The notes below the pieces were generated by a model. That model ran no database searches, was not told where the DNA came from, and saw only the letters and a program-made list of their open reading frames with translations. Below, piece by piece: positions 31,920-34,074 of a stretch of 34,074 nt of DNA. Position 1 is the stretch's first letter. Each line of letters starts with the position of its first letter. A program made the translations under genes and the position numbers. Source of the stretch: Runella sp. (GTDB lineage: Bacteria; Bacteroidota; Bacteroidia; Cytophagales; Spirosomataceae); contig JAIXPV010000610.1 in assembly GCA_027486105.1 (NCBI GenBank), forward strand, positions 1 to 34,074, given 5' to 3'.

Positions 31920-34074
31920 TTATCGGTTAATGGTCATAAATCGGCTTGTCTTCTTAATCTCACCGCCGTTTTGGTCAACCAAAATCACGTTGTAGAAGTA
32001 AGTACCTACTGGTACAGCTTGATTATTAGCCCCAACTCCTACGTTAGCTGAACCTTCCCAGTCATTCTGATAATCGTTATTGCGATAGACCAGATTCATC
32101 CAGCGGTTATAGATTTCTAAAACAATCTTCGTGCCAGATGGGTGACGAATCACAAATTTATCATTAATACCATCACCATTTGGAGAGAAACCTTCTGGAA
32201 CAAACAATCCACCGTCGGAAGGAATAACAATTGGCGTATATTCTGCCTCTGTCAGCTCCGTTGGGTTATTATTTCCGTTCAGATCAGGATTCAAACCATT
32301 GGTCGAGATGTCAGCAACCGAATTCTGTCCAGCAAGTGCTGCTCCGTAAGCACGGTTAAGGTAAGGAGTGACACGTCCGTCTGTGGTAACATTGACCGTA
32401 AAGAACAGCGAGTCTGATCGTCCACCCGCCAATCGGCTTTGGTCCGCAATCAAGAGGTTCACATCACGATCTCCATTGAAGTCAGGATTGATGCGTAACG
32501 TACTCGAATCGTTGGCCGTTGGAGTACCTACAAGTTGATAACTAGCACCTGTGAGCGAACTATAGACTTTTGTCAATGAATCCGAAACCTGAACGTTGGT
32601 CAACATACCCGCCCCGTAGTTTTTCAGGATAACACGGTAAGTGATGTTCAGACTACCATCGCCCTTGCGCAAGGTATCTTTAATAGACATTGCCAGACCA
32701 AGCAATCCACTTCCAGGTGTTGAGTTAAGTGATACTGGAGTAGATTCGCTGTTGTTGCGCGGATCAAGGTCATTGTCAGGGTCAGCATTATCACCCGTTG
32801 TTGAGGTATCCGTAGTCATTACACCACCGTCTGTATATCCTGCACCGATTGCAATGTTATTAAACGTAGTCACAGAGTCAGGATTGTAGAGAGAGATAAC
32901 CACCGCCAAGCTGATGTTGCGCGTTGTTCCTTTTGGCAAAGTACTGAGCGAGTCAACCAATAAATTGGTGAGTAATCCCTGACCTGTATAGCTTGAGTCA
33001 ACCACCAATCCAAGGTCTGCCGTTACCAAAGGCTTGCCAATAATAACCGCCTTGTTGCCAAATGTAAGTCCCAAGTTATCTTCTACTTTGATTTTCTTAA
33101 GGTCATTTGTTCCAAGGTTGGTCACGCTGATGGTATACGGTATTTTGAACTTACCATCACCAAGCGCTACTGGTGTACCTGCTAACTTAGACAATCCAAT
33201 CATTGCACTTGGCAAATCGAATCGCACAGGTGTTGGATTGTTGACTGGAGCATTCACCACGACACCTCTGTTTGAAGCATCTGTTACGGTTGTACCGTTT
33301 CCGTTTGCTGTTGCAATCACACTGCCCAAGAAAGGTCCGCTGTTACCATTTGGTTTAACATTAATGGTAATCAGGACTGTTTCTTCAGCACCTACCGCCA
33401 AGTTACTGCCAGGACCTAAGATATTCTTATCTGTTGTTCCGTTGTAACCTGCATTCGGTACGAGTGGACTACCCGTTGCAACGATTGGCGCACCCAACAC
33501 TGTGAACGTCACTGGAGGCGTAAAGCTATTCGTGATGCTATCCCGCAACACTACATTTGTCAGAGGCACATTCCCTACGTTTTTGACCGTTATTTTATAG
33601 GTTAAATCGTAAGAGGTAGTATCTCCTTCGCCTTTCTTCTCTATTTTATCAACCGCAAGCGCCACTCCAAGTGCTGGAGATATTGTACCGTCGCTGATGA
33701 CAATTCCTACCGACGAAAGGTTATTTGCAGCATTGGGATCGACTTGGTCAGCGTACGTAATTTCGGCTTTGTTAATAACCGAACTACCTGCTGTTATCGC
33801 TTTCGTGACTACTGTCAATGTTGTACTGTCGCCTGCGGCAAGAGCTGGGATGCGCGTTTTGAGTACACCACCTGTATTCGTCAAGCCCGATGTTGAAACC
33901 AACTCCAACTGTGATGGCATGATGTCGCGTACATCTACATTGGTTGCCTTATGCTGTCCGTTGTTTTTCACTACAAGAGTGTACGTCACTTGTTCACCAA
34001 TAAGGGCCAGCGATTTGTTGGCGGTCTTTTTGATACTCAAGTCCGAACGCAGCGTGTCGGTAGCGCAATCGAAG
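31920..34074 (-). CDS. Large DUF11-repeat surface protein with T9SS type B (CHU_C) sorting domain, 5' end outside the window
   Basis: The reading frame is open to the right edge (the last codons read FDCATDTLRSDLSIKK), so only the C-terminal 717 or so residues are seen. At least four DUF11-like beta-sandwich repeats are visible, with recurring phrases such as YTLVVKNNGQHKATNVDVRD, YKITVKNVGNVPLTNVVLRD, YTISVTNLGTNDLKKIKVED and YRVILKNYGAGMLTNVQVSD. The C-terminal ~95 residues are the gliding-motility-associated domain (FVPEGFSPNGDGINDKFVI, YNRWMNLVYRNNDYQNDWEG, PVGTYFYNVIL). This domain is the signal for type IX export of large adhesins. An extracellular adhesin or surface-layer role is inferred. 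The downstream PorP-like gene is 5 bp away. Confidence 0.95.
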   Translation of the reverse strand, partial: FDCATDTLRSDLSIKKTANKSLALIGEQVTYTLVVKNNGQHKATNVDVRDIMPSQLELVSTSGLTNTGGVLKTRIPALAAGDSTTLTVVTKAITAGSSVINKAEITYADQVDPNAANNLSSVGIVISDGTISPALGVALAVDKIEKKGEGDTTSYDLTYKITVKNVGNVPLTNVVLRDSITNSFTPPVTFTVLGAPIVATGSPLVPNAGYNGTTDKNILGPGSNLAVGAEETVLITINVKPNGNSGPFLGSVIATANGNGTTVTDASNRGVVVNAPVNNPTPVRFDLPSAMIGLSKLAGTPVALGDGKFKIPYTISVTNLGTNDLKKIKVEDNLGLTFGNKAVIIGKPLVTADLGLVVDSSYTGQGLLTNLLVDSLSTLPKGTTRNISLAVVISLYNPDSVTTFNNIAIGAGYTDGGVMTTDTSTTGDNADPDNDLDPRNNSESTPVSLNSTPGSGLLGLAMSIKDTLRKGDGSLNITYRVILKNYGAGMLTNVQVSDSLTKVYSSLTGASYQLVGTPTANDSSTLRINPDFNGDRDVNLLIADQSRLAGGRSDSLFFTVNVTTDGRVTPYLNRAYGAALAGQNSVADISTNGLNPDLNGNNNPTELTEAEYTPIVIPSDGGLFVPEGFSPNGDGINDKFVIRHPSGTKIVLEIYNRWMNLVYRNNDYQNDWEGSANVGVGANNQAVPVGTYFYNVILVDQNGGEIKKTSRFMTINR

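Noticed and set aside
1-34074. Search for CRISPR arrays, tRNA or rRNA genes, insertion sequences, phage or toxin-antitoxin modules
   Set aside because: No regular spaced repeats, no cloverleaf-like segments that I could recognise by eye, no transposase or integrase frame and no target-site duplication were seen; gene content is mostly conserved chromosomal.

Overview
The window looks like ordinary chromosomal DNA of a Bacteroidota bacterium, most likely a Cytophagales member related to Runella, Dyadobacter or Spirosoma; the genus is a guess. The signs are a T9SS type B (gliding-motility-associated, CHU_C) sorting domain, two PorP/SprF-family proteins, a PorE-like TPR/beta-propeller/OmpA protein, SusC-style carboxypeptidase-regulatory domains, the rimP-nusA-infB order with no ylxR-type gene between nusA and infB, and promoter elements of the Bacteroidota form TTG ~20 bp TAnnTTTG. 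I see 27 protein-coding genes, no tRNA, rRNA, CRISPR array or insertion sequence. No stretch over 300 bases lacks a gene; the longest gap is 803-1091.

Layout: 1-4840 holds a secreted TonB-C-domain protein, a TPR histidine kinase, a secreted beta-rich protein and a NarL-type response regulator. 4874-8791 is a minus-strand run of housekeeping genes: hemJ-like, an MltD-like lytic transglycosylase, gatA and tatA. 8974-12240 has a DUF1232 protein, a DinB/YfiT metalloprotein, a cupin, lpxH (plus strand) and a carboxypeptidase-regulatory-domain protein. 12294-14278 is a tightly overlapping set: CPBP protease, DUF2007, cdsA.

14435-19795 is the translation/transcription operon rimP-nusA-infB, read on the minus strand from a good promoter at 19857-19887. 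Its leader carries a terminator-like hairpin just before rimP. An orphan mcrC diverges from it at 19909. 21229-27172 gives all three parts of the 2-oxoglutarate dehydrogenase complex (lpdA, odhB, sucA).

The right end (27259-34074) is a cell-surface module: a large DUF11-repeat protein with a T9SS type B signal (its N-terminus lies outside the window), a PorP-like protein 5 bp downstream, a PorE-like OmpA protein, then a strong terminator and a second PorP-like gene. I found no convincing wholly new system. The items most worth a second look are the orphan mcrC, the rimP leader hairpin and the adhesin-PorP-PorE-like module.
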